Below, piece by piece: positions 1-7,677 of a DNA stretch of 10,627 bases. Position 1 is the stretch's first letter. Each line of letters starts with the position of its first letter. Below the pieces are notes generated by a model. That model worked only from the letters and a program-made list of their open reading frames with translations, was not told the origin of the DNA and searched no databases. The stretch spans positions 1 to 10,627 of the forward strand of contig JAIRNQ010000268.1 of assembly GCA_031257955.1 (NCBI GenBank), in the 5' to 3' direction. The DNA comes from Deltaproteobacteria bacterium (GTDB lineage: Bacteria; Desulfobacterota; Desulfarculia; Adiutricales; Adiutricaceae). The position numbers and the translations under genes are program-made.

Positions 1-899
1 GCCTCGCGCATGAGACTGTGGTTGAGGAAGGGATCGAGGGTGCGCAACTCGTGGCCTATGGCCAGCTGGAGGGTGTCCCGCCTTTCGGAGAGGGGCTGGT
101 GGGTGAGGGCGATGCGATCCAGGCGCTCCCGGTAATCCTGATGGCGCTGGGCGGTGGAAAGCTTGGTCATCTCGGTCAGAAAATTTATGGCCACCGTTAG
201 GCCCAAGCCGGGGTGATCTGGGAGTTCCTTTACCACCGCTCGGTTTTCGCAGAACTCGGCCAAGGCGTTGGCCGGGTTGAAGGTGATTAGGAATAGGGGG
301 ATTTTGTTGGCCTTGGCCCGTTCGGCCAGGGCCATAAGCTGAAGGGTGCTGTGCCATCCGGTAACGATGGCGATTAGGCTGTCGTCCGGGAGGGATTCGA
401 TTTCCTCTTCGGCCAGGCCGGGATCGTCGCTGCCTAGGTATACCCCGGGCCGCTGGCGGCTGAGGGACCATTTTAGGCGGACGGCTTCGGAAGCCGCGTC
501 CGGTGAGGACAAGAGGTGTATCTTTCTCGCCGAAACCAAGTGGTTGGCCAGGGCGACGAAGTCGGGGTTTTCCCTAAGCTCCACGGTCATGGCCGTAAGG
601 GGATCGGCGCTACCGTTGAGGCTGACGGATTGGGAGACGGCCAGGTGGGCGGTCACGAAATCCCGGGCGGCGTCCTGAAAGTCGCTGTAGCCTTCGTAAC
701 CCAGATGGTTAGAGAAGCGCATAATGGTCGATTCGCTAACTTGGGCCTCGGCGGCCAGTTGGCGGACGGTTTGGAATATCATCCGCTCCCAGTTCTCGAG
801 GACGTGCTCGGCCAAGGCGCGCAGTTTCTTGGGCATGCGGGGGAGCTCGGCATCGATGGCCGAAAAAACGCCGCCGCTGGGTGGTTTCCGAATGGGCAT
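1..899 (-). CDS. RpiR/MurR-type transcriptional regulator (HTH + SIS), 3' end cut by window
   Basis: Reading the minus strand from ATG at 899 gives 299 open codons to the window edge with no stop, so the protein is partial at its C-terminus. The N-terminal part shows the RpiR-type helix-turn-helix. A helical lead-in (MPKKLRALAEHVLENW, about residues 22-37) is followed by TVRQLAAEAQVSESTIMRFS (44-63) and then LGYEGYSDFQ, the typical end of this domain. From about residue 115 onward the sequence reads as a SIS domain (KIHLLSS near its start, LIAIVTGWHSTLQLMALAERAK later), the fold that binds phosphosugars in this family. The start is supported by GAGGGG just upstream and by a promoter at 933-961. 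It is divergent from the MttB operon, so it is the obvious candidate regulator. Whether it activates or represses cannot be read here. A sugar-phosphate-type sensor beside methylamine-type genes is unexpected. Family assignment is firm; ligand and target are inferred. Confidence 0.9.
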   Translation of the reverse strand, partial: MPIRKPPSGGVFSAIDAELPRMPKKLRALAEHVLENWERMIFQTVRQLAAEAQVSESTIMRFSNHLGYEGYSDFQDAARDFVTAHLAVSQSVSLNGSADPLTAMTVELRENPDFVALANHLVSARKIHLLSSPDAASEAVRLKWSLSRQRPGVYLGSDDPGLAEEEIESLPDDSLIAIVTGWHSTLQLMALAERAKANKIPLFLITFNPANALAEFCENRAVVKELPDHPGLGLTVAINFLTEMTKLSTAQRHQDYRERLDRIALTHQPLSERRDTLQLAIGHELRTLDPFLNHSLMRE

Positions 900-932
900 G
901 GTTCCCCTCAAGAAAATTACATACGTGTTTTT

Positions 933-961
933 ATTGTAGACGGAAGACGGGGAAAAAGCAA
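933..961 (-). promoter_or_regulatory. Sigma70-like promoter of the RpiR regulator
   Basis: On the minus strand TTGCTT (plus positions 956-961) is followed after exactly 17 bases by TACAAT (933-938). Transcription would start near 926, leaving a leader of about 27 nt before the ATG at 899. The match and spacing are good, and the surrounding sequence is AT-rich. Confidence 0.6.
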
Positions 962-990
962 GATTTTGTTTTTTATTGGCCGATATAAAA

Positions 991-1007
991 ATTTTTGTTT
1001 CAAAAAT
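991..1007. promoter_or_regulatory. Perfect inverted repeat, candidate regulator operator
   Basis: ATTTTTG-TTT-CAAAAAT is a perfect 7-base inverted repeat with a 3-base centre. It ends one base before the -35 box of the plus-strand promoter (1009-1014) and lies between the two divergent promoters. Related half-sites (ATTTTGT-like) occur near 963 and 1033. Position and symmetry suit a binding site for the neighbouring RpiR-type protein, but binding is inferred, and AT-rich sequence produces such repeats by chance fairly easily. Confidence 0.45.
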
Positions 1008-1008
1008 G

Positions 1009-1037
1009 TTGACAGGTGTTTTTTTATTTGGTAATTT
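1009..1037 (+). promoter_or_regulatory. Sigma70-like promoter of the MFS/MttB operon
   Basis: A consensus TTGACA at 1009-1014 is followed after 17 bases by TAATTT at 1032-1037. Transcription would begin near 1044, about 425 nt upstream of the first gene's start at 1469. No better promoter was found closer to the gene: TATTAT at 1400-1405 has no -35 box at a proper distance. Confidence 0.6.
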
Positions 1038-1132
1038 TGTCACATCGTAAGACAAGTCCATACGCCGAATCGAAAACCGCGCCGGAAATTTGTTCCTATC
1101 TTGGCCCCGGCTCGCTAACTGACCAAAAAATC

Positions 1133-1341
1133 GTTGAAAAACCCAACGTTAATTCAACATGGGTTTCATTTCGGCTTTTGGGTGCCCAGGGATGACCGGG
1201 TATTACGCCAATCGAGCCAAAGGGCATTAGATCTCCGGGACCGCGTCCCCGGTAAGCGCCAATGCCCACGTAAGTTAACGGAAAACCAAACGAAGGCTAA
1301 CCGGGGAGGGGTTATGGGGACGCCTCCCGGTGGGAGTCGCC
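1133..1341 (+). promoter_or_regulatory. Structured 5' leader of the operon, class not recognised
   Basis: The region between the promoter and the first gene carries several inverted repeats. (1) AAACCCA 1139-1145 pairs with TGGGTTT 1160-1166. (2) GTTGAA 1133-1138 pairs with TTCAAC 1153-1158, whose 3' arm lies inside the loop of the first helix, so the two compete. (3) GGGCATT 1222-1228 pairs with AATGCCC 1261-1267 and encloses CCGGG 1235-1239 paired with CCCGG 1248-1252. (4) TAACC 1298-1302 pairs with GGTTA 1310-1314. (5) CTCCC 1324-1328 pairs with GGGAG 1332-1336 around a GGT loop, with partial extension to 1319-1341. No motif of a cobalamin, SAM, glycine or other riboswitch was recognised, and no U-run follows the hairpins. 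No convincing gene was seen between 1040 and 1468; short open frames there lack ribosome binding sites or family likeness. Confidence 0.4.
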
Positions 1342-1468
1342 AGGGTCGGGGCGAGGGAAGGGCCTTCCGTTGGCCAAGGGCCGAAAGTGATAACACAGAT
1401 ATTATTTTCGGCTCATTTAAATTTATAGCAAAACATATGTTTCGCTATTGTTTTCAAAGGAGAGTTCC

Positions 1469-2755
1469 ATGAGCGAAAAAACGGAACAGGGCGGGATCTC
1501 AAAAATGAATTGGTTGGGCATCGTTTTGTTGGCCTTCAGCGGCGGGACGATCTATATGATGCCCTACGCCAGATCCAGCTATTACGACGCCCTGATGCAG
1601 GGACTGGGGGTAACCAATACCGAGCTGGGCATGATAACCAGTTTCTTCGGGCTCCTCACCATTATTTGCTACTTTCCGGGAGGCTGGCTGGCCGACCGTT
1701 TTTCGGCGAAAAAACTTTTGACGGTAAGCTTTCTGACCAACGCCATATTGGGCTTCTGGTACTCGAGCTTGCCCTCTTTCTCCGTGGTTATCTTTATCCA
1801 CGTCCTCTTTGGCGTCTTCTGTACCTTGACCTTCTGGGCCGCCTTTATAAAGGCTACCCGTTTATGCGCCCCGCCTGAATCCCAAGGCAAAGCCTTTGGC
1901 TTCGTTGAGGGTATCCGGCGAATCATTTCCACCGGCATCGGTCTGGTGGGGGCTTGGCTTTTGGGTTTGGCCGCCGACCCGGTGGCCGGCGTAAAACACG
2001 TTTTAATGTTTTATGCCGCCATGAATGCCGTGGTCGGCCTTGGCATTTTGTTCTTGATGAAGGAATACGACACGACTGGCGGCGCCAAAACGGGAGCTTC
2101 CCTAGGCGACATCGTAAAAGTTGCCAAAATATCTGAGGTTTGGTTGATAGCCATCATTGTCTTCATGGCTTACGTGTCTTTTAGGTCCCAAGACATCATG
2201 ACCGCTTATACCACTAACCTTTGCGGCTTGAGCGGATCCCTCGGGGCGGCGGTTGCGGCCATCCGTTATTACGGTCTGGGCTTCATGGCCATACCCGGCG
2301 GGGTTATCGGAGACAAGTTTGGCTTCGCCAACACCATGATCGGCGGCTTCGTAATCGTTATCCTCACCAATATTTTGTTTATCCTCTTTCCGGGAACCCC
2401 GGCCTCCGTGGGCTTCTTTATCGTGATAATGCTGAGTTTCATGGCCGCCCACTTCGGTATGCGTGGAGTTTACTATGCCCTAATGACCGAGGGCATGGTC
2501 CCGGTAGCCGCCACCGGCATTGCCACCGGAATCATAGCGACCTTGGCCTACTCCCCGGACATCTTCGCCCCCCTGTATCAGGGAGCTTTGCTGGACGCCT
2601 TCGGGAAAGACAAGCACACCGGCTACAACTACATATTCATTATCTCGATTGTGACCGCCGTCATGGGCATTGGGCTTAGCATGTATTTCAAAAGCCGCGT
2701 AAGGGTTAAGGCCGCCGCGGCCGCTTCGGCCTCAGCCTTGCCCCAGACAGCCTGA
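1469..2755 (+). CDS. MFS transporter, likely uptake of the MttB pathway substrate
   Basis: A 428-residue, strongly hydrophobic protein with the alternating helix pattern of a 12-segment major facilitator. The superfamily's loop 2-3 motif is clear as GGWLADRFSAKK (residues 71-82), and its second-half copy is GGVIGDKFGF (277-286). The C-terminus is a short basic and Ala-rich tail (KSRVRVKAAAAASASA), probably cytoplasmic. An in-frame ATG exists at 1448, but the start at 1469 is preferred because AAAGGAGAG lies at the right distance and the product then begins MSEKTEQGG before the first membrane helix. It is the first gene of the plus-strand series, 122 bases before an MttB-like gene, which suggests import of a methylated amine or related compound. 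The substrate cannot be read from sequence; export of a product is an alternative. Confidence 0.88.
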   Translation: MSEKTEQGGISKMNWLGIVLLAFSGGTIYMMPYARSSYYDALMQGLGVTNTELGMITSFFGLLTIICYFPGGWLADRFSAKKLLTVSFLTNAILGFWYSSLPSFSVVIFIHVLFGVFCTLTFWAAFIKATRLCAPPESQGKAFGFVEGIRRIISTGIGLVGAWLLGLAADPVAGVKHVLMFYAAMNAVVGLGILFLMKEYDTTGGAKTGASLGDIVKVAKISEVWLIAIIVFMAYVSFRSQDIMTAYTTNLCGLSGSLGAAVAAIRYYGLGFMAIPGGVIGDKFGFANTMIGGFVIVILTNILFILFPGTPASVGFFIVIMLSFMAAHFGMRGVYYALMTEGMVPVAATGIATGIIATLAYSPDIFAPLYQGALLDAFGKDKHTGYNYIFIISIVTAVMGIGLSMYFKSRVRVKAAAAASASALPQTA

Positions 2756-2798
2756 AAACGGTAATGGCGATTATATAACGCGTAAAGCGCCACCGTCG

Positions 2799-2850
2799 GG
2801 GCGACGTCGATCGGGGGCCGGGAAAGGGCCGCTGAGTTTGGGCGTCGCCC
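2799..2850 (+). other. Long-range hairpin between the MFS and first MttB genes
   Basis: GGGCGACG (2799-2806) is perfectly complementary to CGTCGCCC (2843-2850), enclosing a 36-base G-rich interval. It lies between the MFS stop codon and the GAGGAG ribosome binding site at 2867-2872. No U-run follows, so it is not a classical terminator. It may stabilise or process the operon mRNA; that role is inference. Confidence 0.35.
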
Positions 2851-2877
2851 GGTAGGCGGGGCGGCAGAGGAGACGAA

Positions 2878-4299
2878 ATGATAAACCGACTGCTCGTATA
2901 CAGCCCGGAGGATCTGGCTAAGATCCACCGGGCCACTTTGAGAATACTTGGCGAAGCGGGAGTGTCTTTTCCCGGCGGGCCGGCCCTGAACGTCTTTCGC
3001 GAGAATGGCTATAAGACCGACGGCGACAAAGTATTCATTGACGGGGACCAGCTGGACAAGGCTTTGGCCACCGTTCCCAAGACGGTACCGCTGGTGGCCC
3101 GGAACCCGGAAAAGTCCATGCTTTTGGGCGGCGGCCCGCCGGTGCTTTTGGGTACCACCGGTCCCCCAAAGCTGCTTCAAGCCGACGGGACCATGCGCTC
3201 CGGTACCCTGGTTGACTACGAAAACACCCAAAAGCTTTCGCAAAGCTCAAAAGTCCCCCAGACGGCGGCCTATAAGGCCATTTATCCCCAGGACATAAAG
3301 GCCAGCTCGGCCCACCTGGACATGCTCTTTCGGACCATAACCCTGACCGATCTGTTTGCCGGAGGGGACTCCCAGGAAGAGGTCAATACCAAGGACACCC
3401 TGGAAATGGTGGGGATGGTTTTTGGCGGTCAAGAGTTTTTAAAGAAAAACTGCGTGGTCAGGATTACCATAAGCGTCTTGAGCCCGCTGCGCTACGCCCC
3501 AGAGCAATCGGCCTCATTAATTAGGCTGGCCGAAAACAATCAGCTTTCGGTCGTCTCCAATATGGCCATGCTGGGCTCGACCTCGCCGGTGGATTTGCCT
3601 ACCTCGTTGGCCTTGGGGAACGCCGAGATCCTGGCCGGGGTGGCGCTGACCCAGTTGGTCAGTCCCGGGGCCCCGGTCATTTACGGCAGTACTTCCTGCC
3701 CGGTGGACATGAAAGGCATGGCGGCCACGTTGGGGAGCCCAGAGACGCTTAGGATCTCCCACGGCTCGGTTAGCCTGGCCCGCCACTACGGTATTCCCTC
3801 CCGCACCGGCGGCGGACTTAACGACGGCTTTGCCGTCGACGCCCAGACGGCTACCGAGGCCGCCCTGGTTCTCCAGACGGCCATCGCCTCCGGCGCGGAC
3901 TTTATCATGCACGCCTTTGGCATGATGGGGGGCTATATCGCTTGCAGTTTGGAGAAGTGGGTACTGGACGAAGAGATAGCCTCATTTATCTTGGATTCCC
4001 TAAAACCCTTGAACCTGACGGGCGAGATAGACGTGGAAGAGGTCATAAAACTTGGGGCCGGGGCCAATTACCTCATCCAACCAAGCACCATGAAAAGCTT
4101 TCGCGAGTTCCACCAGTTCAAGGTCTTTAACAAACTCCCGATGGATCTGTGGCGAAAGAAGGGAGGCCTTAGCCTAATCCAGGCCTGTCAACGCGAAGTT
4201 GAAAAGCGCTTGGCCGCATACGAAAAGCCGCCCATCGATCCCAAACTCGAGGCGGCCCTGGCCGAGTACGTGGCCAAACGCAAGGAATCCTTGTTTTAA
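2878..4299 (+). CDS. MttB-family methyltransferase, non-pyrrolysine (paralogue 1)
   Basis: A 473-residue protein of the trimethylamine methyltransferase (MttB) superfamily, a TIM-barrel enzyme class that moves a methyl group from a methylated amine to the cobalt of a corrinoid protein. The N-terminus SPEDLAKIHRATLRILGEAGV is the family's usual helical opening. The barrel region includes QLVSPGAPVIYGSTSC and GGGLNDGFAVDAQTATEAAL, with Asp321 in the family's DAQ motif. The following ADFIMHAFGMMGGY and VLDEE segments match the family pattern. There is no in-frame TAG, so pyrrolysine is not used, as in glycine betaine methyltransferase MtgB and the carnitine and proline-betaine enzymes. It departs from the classical form near the C-terminus, where the usual GPGG...HT signature reads LGAGANYLIQPST. 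GAGGAG five bases before the ATG supports the start. Substrate unknown; a quaternary amine is the likeliest class. Confidence 0.88.
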   Translation: MINRLLVYSPEDLAKIHRATLRILGEAGVSFPGGPALNVFRENGYKTDGDKVFIDGDQLDKALATVPKTVPLVARNPEKSMLLGGGPPVLLGTTGPPKLLQADGTMRSGTLVDYENTQKLSQSSKVPQTAAYKAIYPQDIKASSAHLDMLFRTITLTDLFAGGDSQEEVNTKDTLEMVGMVFGGQEFLKKNCVVRITISVLSPLRYAPEQSASLIRLAENNQLSVVSNMAMLGSTSPVDLPTSLALGNAEILAGVALTQLVSPGAPVIYGSTSCPVDMKGMAATLGSPETLRISHGSVSLARHYGIPSRTGGGLNDGFAVDAQTATEAALVLQTAIASGADFIMHAFGMMGGYIACSLEKWVLDEEIASFILDSLKPLNLTGEIDVEEVIKLGAGANYLIQPSTMKSFREFHQFKVFNKLPMDLWRKKGGLSLIQACQREVEKRLAAYEKPPIDPKLEAALAEYVAKRKESLF

Positions 4300-4402
4300 G
4301 GCCGGATCCTTTTCGGCCTGGGACTTTTCGCACACGGCCAAAATCCATGGACCATAAGGTTCTCTGAGGCCAAGCCCTTGCCCCGCTTTGGAGGCAAGGC
4401 GG

Positions 4403-5866
4403 ATGGAGGGAAATATGTTGAGCCATCCGGAAAACTACCTGGAAAAATTGTCGCCGGAGAAGCTCTCCAGGATACTGGACGGAAGTCTTTGGCTGCTTGA
4501 AAAAACCGGCCTTCAGGTACTGGACGAAAAGCTCTGGGAACTGGTTAAGGCCAAGGCCGGGGAGGGCGTCTTTCCTGGGGAGGACGGTAGGCTTCGGCTA
4601 AAGCCGGAGGCGGCCATGGCCCTTATCGCCAAAGCTCCGGCCGAGTGGAAACACCTGGCCAGGAAGAAGGGCGACTCGGTGACCTTTGGCGGTCGGAACC
4701 TCTGCGTGGCCCCGGGTTACGGGAGCGTTTTTATGGCCGACGCCCAAGGTCGCCGGAGGGAGGCGACCTTCAACGATTATGTTCGCCTGACCCGTCTCTC
4801 CCAAGCCTCCCCGATGATCGATTTATGTTCGGCCATATCGGTCGAACCTTCCGATGTCCCGCTGGAAAAACGTCCTGAGACAATGACGGCGGCTTTGCTT
4901 TTAAACTCGGACAAACCAATCATGGGTGCCGTGACCGGGGCCGAAGGGGCGGCCAAGAGCTTCGCCGCCGCCGAGATCGTCTTGGGCGACATCACCGATA
5001 AACCGTGGCTTTTGGGGCTCATCAACATAAACAGCCCCCTTAGGCTTGACGAGCGGATGGGTGGGGCCCTTCGGGTTTACCTGGAAAAGGGCCAGCCGGT
5101 GATTTTTACCCCCGGGGCGACCATGGGCGTGACCGGCCCGGCGACCGTGGCCGGCAATATGGCCCAGTCCTACGCCGATCTTATCGGGGCCACGGCTCTA
5201 TGCCAAATCGTTAAACCCGGCCACCCGGTTATCGTCGGAAACGGTGGCTTTGGCGGGAACCTACACACCGGAAGCCCCGGCTACGGGCGTCCGGAAAACT
5301 CCCTGGCCTCTATCGTCGGGGGGCAGATTGCCAGAAAGCTCAAGCTCCCTTACCGTTGCTCGGCGGCGGTTACCAGTTCCATGATTCCGGACGGCCGGGC
5401 CCAGCTCGAGCACGCCGTTACCGCCGCCGGGGCTTGGGCCGGCGGGGCCAATTTAGCCCTCCAGGCCGCCGGCATTCTGGATAGCATAAACGCCATGAAC
5501 CTTGAGCAATTCGTTATCGATCTGGAGATGTGGGGCTATTACGAGCGTCTGAGCCGGCCGATAGAGATTGACGACGAACTGTTGGCCTTGGAACTGATTG
5601 CGGAGGCCCCAGCCAGCTACATGGCCAGCCCGCATACTTTGAAGCATTTTAAACGGGAGATTTACGAGCCAATATTTGGTAAACCCCAAAAACCGGAATC
5701 CATAAGGGAGATCGGCGAGCTGGCCCGTGAGCGCTTGGCCAAGATTGAATCCGTGTCACCGGACATAGAACCCATCGATCCCGGTGCCCTGTCTGCCCTA
5801 AAACAATTCCTAATTGGGAACGACCCGTCATTCGCGGCTTTCGTAAACAAACATTTTCCAAAATAG
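4403..5866 (+). CDS. MttB-family methyltransferase, divergent non-pyrrolysine (paralogue 2)
   Basis: About 487 residues, MttB superfamily, but the least canonical of the three. Family features include the opening LSPEKLSRILDGSLWLLEKTG, the barrel segments IVKPGHPVIVGNGGF and GGANLALQAAGILDSI, and the late FVIDLE and HTLKHFKREIYEP motifs. The usual DAQAGxE block is altered to PDGRAQLE, with Asp330 at the position of Asp321 and Asp329 in the two paralogues. Two starts are plausible: ATG 4403 (GGAGG eight bases upstream) or ATG 4415 (GGAGGG four bases upstream), a difference of four residues. It ends in TAG at 5864-5866, but this is a normal stop at the expected family length, with TGA two codons later, not a pyrrolysine site. 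The next gene starts 8 bases on, so the pair are probably translationally coupled. Substrate unknown. Loss of methyltransferase activity or a changed substrate is possible. Confidence 0.85.
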   Translation: MEGNMLSHPENYLEKLSPEKLSRILDGSLWLLEKTGLQVLDEKLWELVKAKAGEGVFPGEDGRLRLKPEAAMALIAKAPAEWKHLARKKGDSVTFGGRNLCVAPGYGSVFMADAQGRRREATFNDYVRLTRLSQASPMIDLCSAISVEPSDVPLEKRPETMTAALLLNSDKPIMGAVTGAEGAAKSFAAAEIVLGDITDKPWLLGLININSPLRLDERMGGALRVYLEKGQPVIFTPGATMGVTGPATVAGNMAQSYADLIGATALCQIVKPGHPVIVGNGGFGGNLHTGSPGYGRPENSLASIVGGQIARKLKLPYRCSAAVTSSMIPDGRAQLEHAVTAAGAWAGGANLALQAAGILDSINAMNLEQFVIDLEMWGYYERLSRPIEIDDELLALELIAEAPASYMASPHTLKHFKREIYEPIFGKPQKPESIREIGELARERLAKIESVSPDIEPIDPGALSALKQFLIGNDPSFAAFVNKHFPK

Positions 5867-5874
5867 GTGTGATC

Positions 5875-7677
5875 ATGAAACGCGCGACCCTACTGGCCTT
5901 CATTCTTTTGGCTTCGTTCTTTTCGTGTCTCTTGGGGAGTCCGGCGCTGGCCGTTCCCGACACGCCTTTCAAGGTGGCCGTGGTGGAATTTTATCCCACC
6001 CTAAACGATCGGGACGGTAACCTTCCCAAACTGGCCGCCGCCGTCGAGGAGGCGGCCTCCAACGGCGCCAGGCTTATCGTGGCTCCGGAGATGTCCACCA
6101 CCGGCTACGCTTACGTTAGCCGCGAGGCCATCGCTCCCTTCGTGGACACCGTCCCAGGAAAGGCCACCGAGATTTTGTCGGCCATCGCCGCCAAACATAA
6201 AACCTATATCGTCATTGGCCTGGCCGAGAAAAACCCCGAAAACGATCTCTACCACAATTCCTCGGTTCTGATCGGCCCCGAGGGCGTGCTGGGCGTCTAC
6301 CGCAAGAGCCACCAGTGGGAAACCGAGGAACATTGGTCCAGTTGGGGCGATCTCGGGGTCCCGGTCTTCGAGACTGAGCTGGGCAAGATTGCCATCAATA
6401 TCTGTTTCGACTCGGCCTTCTTTGAGCCTCCCAGGTTGGCCGCCTTGGCCGGGGCCGACATTCTGGCCTTTCCCACCAACTCCACTTCCCAGGCCGTCTG
6501 GGCCCTTCAGGCCAGGGCCCTCCAAAATGGCTACTTCATACTGAGCGCCAACCGCACCAACACCGAGCTGGACTTTAGCATGATCGGGGCCGGGGCCGTT
6601 TGGTCACCGGAGGGAAAGCTTCTGGCCGAAGCGCCACTAATCAAGTCAAAAGAGGAAGACGTAAATGAACCTACCATCATTTATGCCGATATTGACCCCA
6701 AGCTCTACGACAACCAAGCCAAACGGCGTCTGGCCGATCGACGTCCGGAGATCTACAAAGATCTCCTCCTGAAGGTCAGCCCCTGGGATTACAAGGCCAC
6801 CTCGGAACCCAAGGAAGTTACCGCCTTGAGCCTGCAGTACGCACCCCTGGCCGACCCGGCCAAGGCCTTGGCCAAGATAGAAGCGCTCATCGCCGCCGAG
6901 CTTAAGAACGGTCCGGTCGATTTGGTTGTCCTCCCGGAGTACGCCTTAACCGGACCGCCCAAGGACGCCAAAGCGGCCGCCGCTTGGGCCGAAGCCTCAG
7001 AGGGCCCGAACTTTGCCTCCCTGGCCGCCCTGGCCAAAACCAACTCATTTCACCTAGCCTTCGGTTTTATCGAGAAAGAGGGCGACAAACTGCGTTCAAC
7101 CGCCGCCCTTATCGGCCCGGACGGCCAAACTTTGGGCCTTTATCGTAAGACCCATCTCATCGGGAACGAGAAAGATTGGGCCGCCCCCGGCGATTCTTTC
7201 CTTATCGTCCCCACGGCCTTGGGCAAGATCGGCCTGATGCTGGGTGGGGAAGAGACCTTTCCGGAAGTGGCCGGCATTCTGGCCGTCAAGCGCTCCGACA
7301 TCATAGCCATTCCGGCGGCCTGGGATCTTTCTTATGGGGCCACTTTGGCCGCTAATGGCGAAATGACCAAAAACCCCTATCCGTCTTGGGCTTCGAGCCT
7401 TTGGGATAGCGTGGCCCTGACCAGCCAAGCCTATACGGTGGTCGCTAACTTCGGTGGAGGCGAGCCAACTTTTGCCGGGGCCGGCGGCCTCTACGCCCTC
7501 GATCCCCTCTACGGCTTGGACACCACCGACTTGGCCCCGGTCGGCGCCGAAACCGCCCACCGGGTTAAGTTTACCACCCTGGCCAAAGACTGGTGGTTTA
7601 ACCAGTATTATTCCACGGCCATGAGACGCCCGGAAATGTATCTGCCGCTCATAACAAAAACCGAACCCAAGCCATAA
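5875..7677 (+). CDS. Exported tandem nitrilase-fold amidohydrolase, second domain lacking the catalytic cysteine
   Basis: A 600-residue protein with a Sec-type signal peptide: MKR, a hydrophobic core, then SPALA with cleavage likely after Ala26. It carries two carbon-nitrogen hydrolase (nitrilase superfamily) domains in tandem, about residues 33-275 and 320-560. The first has a complete Glu-Lys-Cys triad: Glu72 in APEM, Lys144 in YRKSH and Cys177 in NICFD, with normal spacing. The second keeps Glu355 (LPEY) and Lys425 (YRKTH), but the cysteine position is Gly457 (LMLGGEE), so it should be inactive. Members hydrolyse amides, nitriles or N-carbamoyl groups, or transfer acyl groups; the exact substrate is not readable. 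Placement among MttB genes suggests release of a methylated amine or betaine from an amide outside the cytoplasm. The start at ATG 5875, with weak AGGTG upstream, is chosen over GTG 5869 because the signal peptide then begins MKR. No classical lipobox was seen. Confidence 0.88.
   Translation: MKRATLLAFILLASFFSCLLGSPALAVPDTPFKVAVVEFYPTLNDRDGNLPKLAAAVEEAASNGARLIVAPEMSTTGYAYVSREAIAPFVDTVPGKATEILSAIAAKHKTYIVIGLAEKNPENDLYHNSSVLIGPEGVLGVYRKSHQWETEEHWSSWGDLGVPVFETELGKIAINICFDSAFFEPPRLAALAGADILAFPTNSTSQAVWALQARALQNGYFILSANRTNTELDFSMIGAGAVWSPEGKLLAEAPLIKSKEEDVNEPTIIYADIDPKLYDNQAKRRLADRRPEIYKDLLLKVSPWDYKATSEPKEVTALSLQYAPLADPAKALAKIEALIAAELKNGPVDLVVLPEYALTGPPKDAKAAAAWAEASEGPNFASLAALAKTNSFHLAFGFIEKEGDKLRSTAALIGPDGQTLGLYRKTHLIGNEKDWAAPGDSFLIVPTALGKIGLMLGGEETFPEVAGILAVKRSDIIAIPAAWDLSYGATLAANGEMTKNPYPSWASSLWDSVALTSQAYTVVANFGGGEPTFAGAGGLYALDPLYGLDTTDLAPVGAETAHRVKFTTLAKDWWFNQYYSTAMRRPEMYLPLITKTEPKP

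Noticed and set aside
516..1034. A plus-strand open frame of 172 codons across the regulator gene
   Set aside because: It is the antisense shadow of the RpiR-type gene, and its last part reads through the AT-rich promoter region.
1038..1468. Cobalamin riboswitch upstream of the corrinoid-linked operon
   Set aside because: I looked for the conserved B12-box pattern and related core motifs and did not find a match by eye. A covariance-model search would settle it.
1134..1472. A plus-strand open frame of 112 codons in the leader
   Set aside because: It has no ribosome binding site or recognisable family, overlaps the structured leader, and runs past the real start of the MFS gene in another frame.
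5864..5866. TAG at the end of paralogue 2 as a possible pyrrolysine codon
   Set aside because: The pyrrolysine of MttB is internal, whereas this TAG lies at the normal family end. Readthrough would add only one more residue before TGA.
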